A stretch of 6,298 nt of DNA from Chloroflexota bacterium (lineage in GTDB: Bacteria; Chloroflexota; Dehalococcoidia; SZUA-161), in contig DAOUTY010000105.1 of NCBI GenBank assembly GCA_030668425.1, forward strand, positions 1 to 6,298. The letters run 5' to 3'. A model generated the notes under the pieces. The model saw nothing but the letters and a program-made list of their open reading frames with translations, was not told where the DNA came from and ran no database searches. This document shows positions 6,029 through 6,298 of this stretch, piece after piece (position 1 is the stretch's first letter; each line of letters begins with the position of its first letter). The position numbers and the translations under genes are program-made.

Positions 6029-6298
6029 ATGCCCACAAGCTCCAAAGAACTAGTCCGAGCGCTTTTTGCCTCCAAACCAGTGAGTCGCTCTCCTTTTATC
6101 CCCTACATGGCAGCCGCTGCCGCTCAGTTCATGCAAGTGCCAGTTAGACAGATGTACTCCGACCCCACCACTCTTGCCAATTCCCTGCAATCTTGCCAAC
6201 GGCTGTTCAAATATGACGGAGTGGTGGTTCTATTCGATACCACCCTGGAGGCAGAGGCCTGCGGCTGTCAACTCTCGTGGCAGAAAGAACTGCCGCCC
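6029..6298 (+). CDS. Uroporphyrinogen-decarboxylase-family protein (URO-D/MtaA-like), N-terminal part; 3' end cut by window
   Basis: ATG 6029 opens a frame of 90 codons that runs to the window end with no stop. The N-terminus (SKELVRALFASKPVSRSPFIPYM) has the layout of URO-D superfamily proteins: a helix of RxLxA/VRALF type, then a short loop of V-x-R-x-P-F-x-P type. LFKYDGVVVLFDTTLEAEACGC (residues 59-80) resembles the strand carrying the yDgv...D.tvEaEalG pattern. The superfamily includes heme-pathway decarboxylases and cobalamin-linked methyltransferases such as MtaA; the visible part does not decide between them. Only 4 bases separate it from the HyuB-type stop, and no good Shine-Dalgarno is seen (AAGG at 6011-6014 is too far), so translation is probably coupled. 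It occupies the fifth place of the operon, where acetophenone carboxylase operons have apcE; I cannot say whether it is related to ApcE. A housekeeping heme role is unlikely in this setting. Confidence 0.68.
   Translation, partial: MPTSSKELVRALFASKPVSRSPFIPYMAAAAAQFMQVPVRQMYSDPTTLANSLQSCQRLFKYDGVVVLFDTTLEAEACGCQLSWQKELPP

Overview
The window holds most of one plus-strand operon for an ATP-dependent carboxylase of the acetone/acetophenone carboxylase class, built on the hydantoinase/oxoprolinase (HyuA/HyuB) fold. The order is: a HyuA-type subunit with its N-terminus cut by the window (to 1292), a small cysteine-rich acetone-carboxylase-gamma-like subunit (1282-1635), a 217-base gap holding two unrelated dispersed repeats (1636-1852), a second complete HyuA-type subunit (1853-3985), a HyuB-type subunit (3997-6024), and the first 90 codons of a uroporphyrinogen-decarboxylase-family protein (from 6029, cut by the window end).

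Two different HyuA-type subunits, a small zinc-type subunit lying between them, and a HyuB-type subunit match the alpha, gamma, alpha-prime, beta arrangement of acetophenone carboxylase (apcABCD of Aromatoleum aromaticum). Acetone carboxylase has only one HyuA-type subunit. From family knowledge, such enzymes use ATP to activate a ketone (as its enol) and bicarbonate, and join them into a beta-keto acid. The two HyuA-type chains would supply the ATP sites, the HyuB-type chain the other half of the catalytic core with a metal site, and the small chain a structural zinc site. The actual substrate cannot be read from the sequence. Aryl ketones, alkyl ketones or another enolisable carbonyl are all possible, as is a hydrolase acting on a cyclic amide.

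The genes are tightly linked: an 11-base overlap, an 11-base gap and a 4-base gap, with good Shine-Dalgarno sequences at three of the four visible starts. The exception is the repeat-filled gap between the gamma-like and second HyuA-like genes. It has no recognisable gene, no convincing promoter and no hairpin followed by a T-tract, so transcription probably continues through it.

The organism is a bacterium with roughly mid-50s percent G+C (estimated by eye), using AGGAG-type ribosome binding sites. The gap repeats (CCCTCTCCC...GGGAGAGGG and GGTGGGT...ACCCACC) are types I have met in many Proteobacteria, Desulfobacterota and Chloroflexota genomes. Together with the ketone-carboxylase operon they suggest an anaerobic or facultative degrader of that breadth, but I cannot name the lineage. 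No mobile-element gene, RNA gene or CRISPR array is visible.
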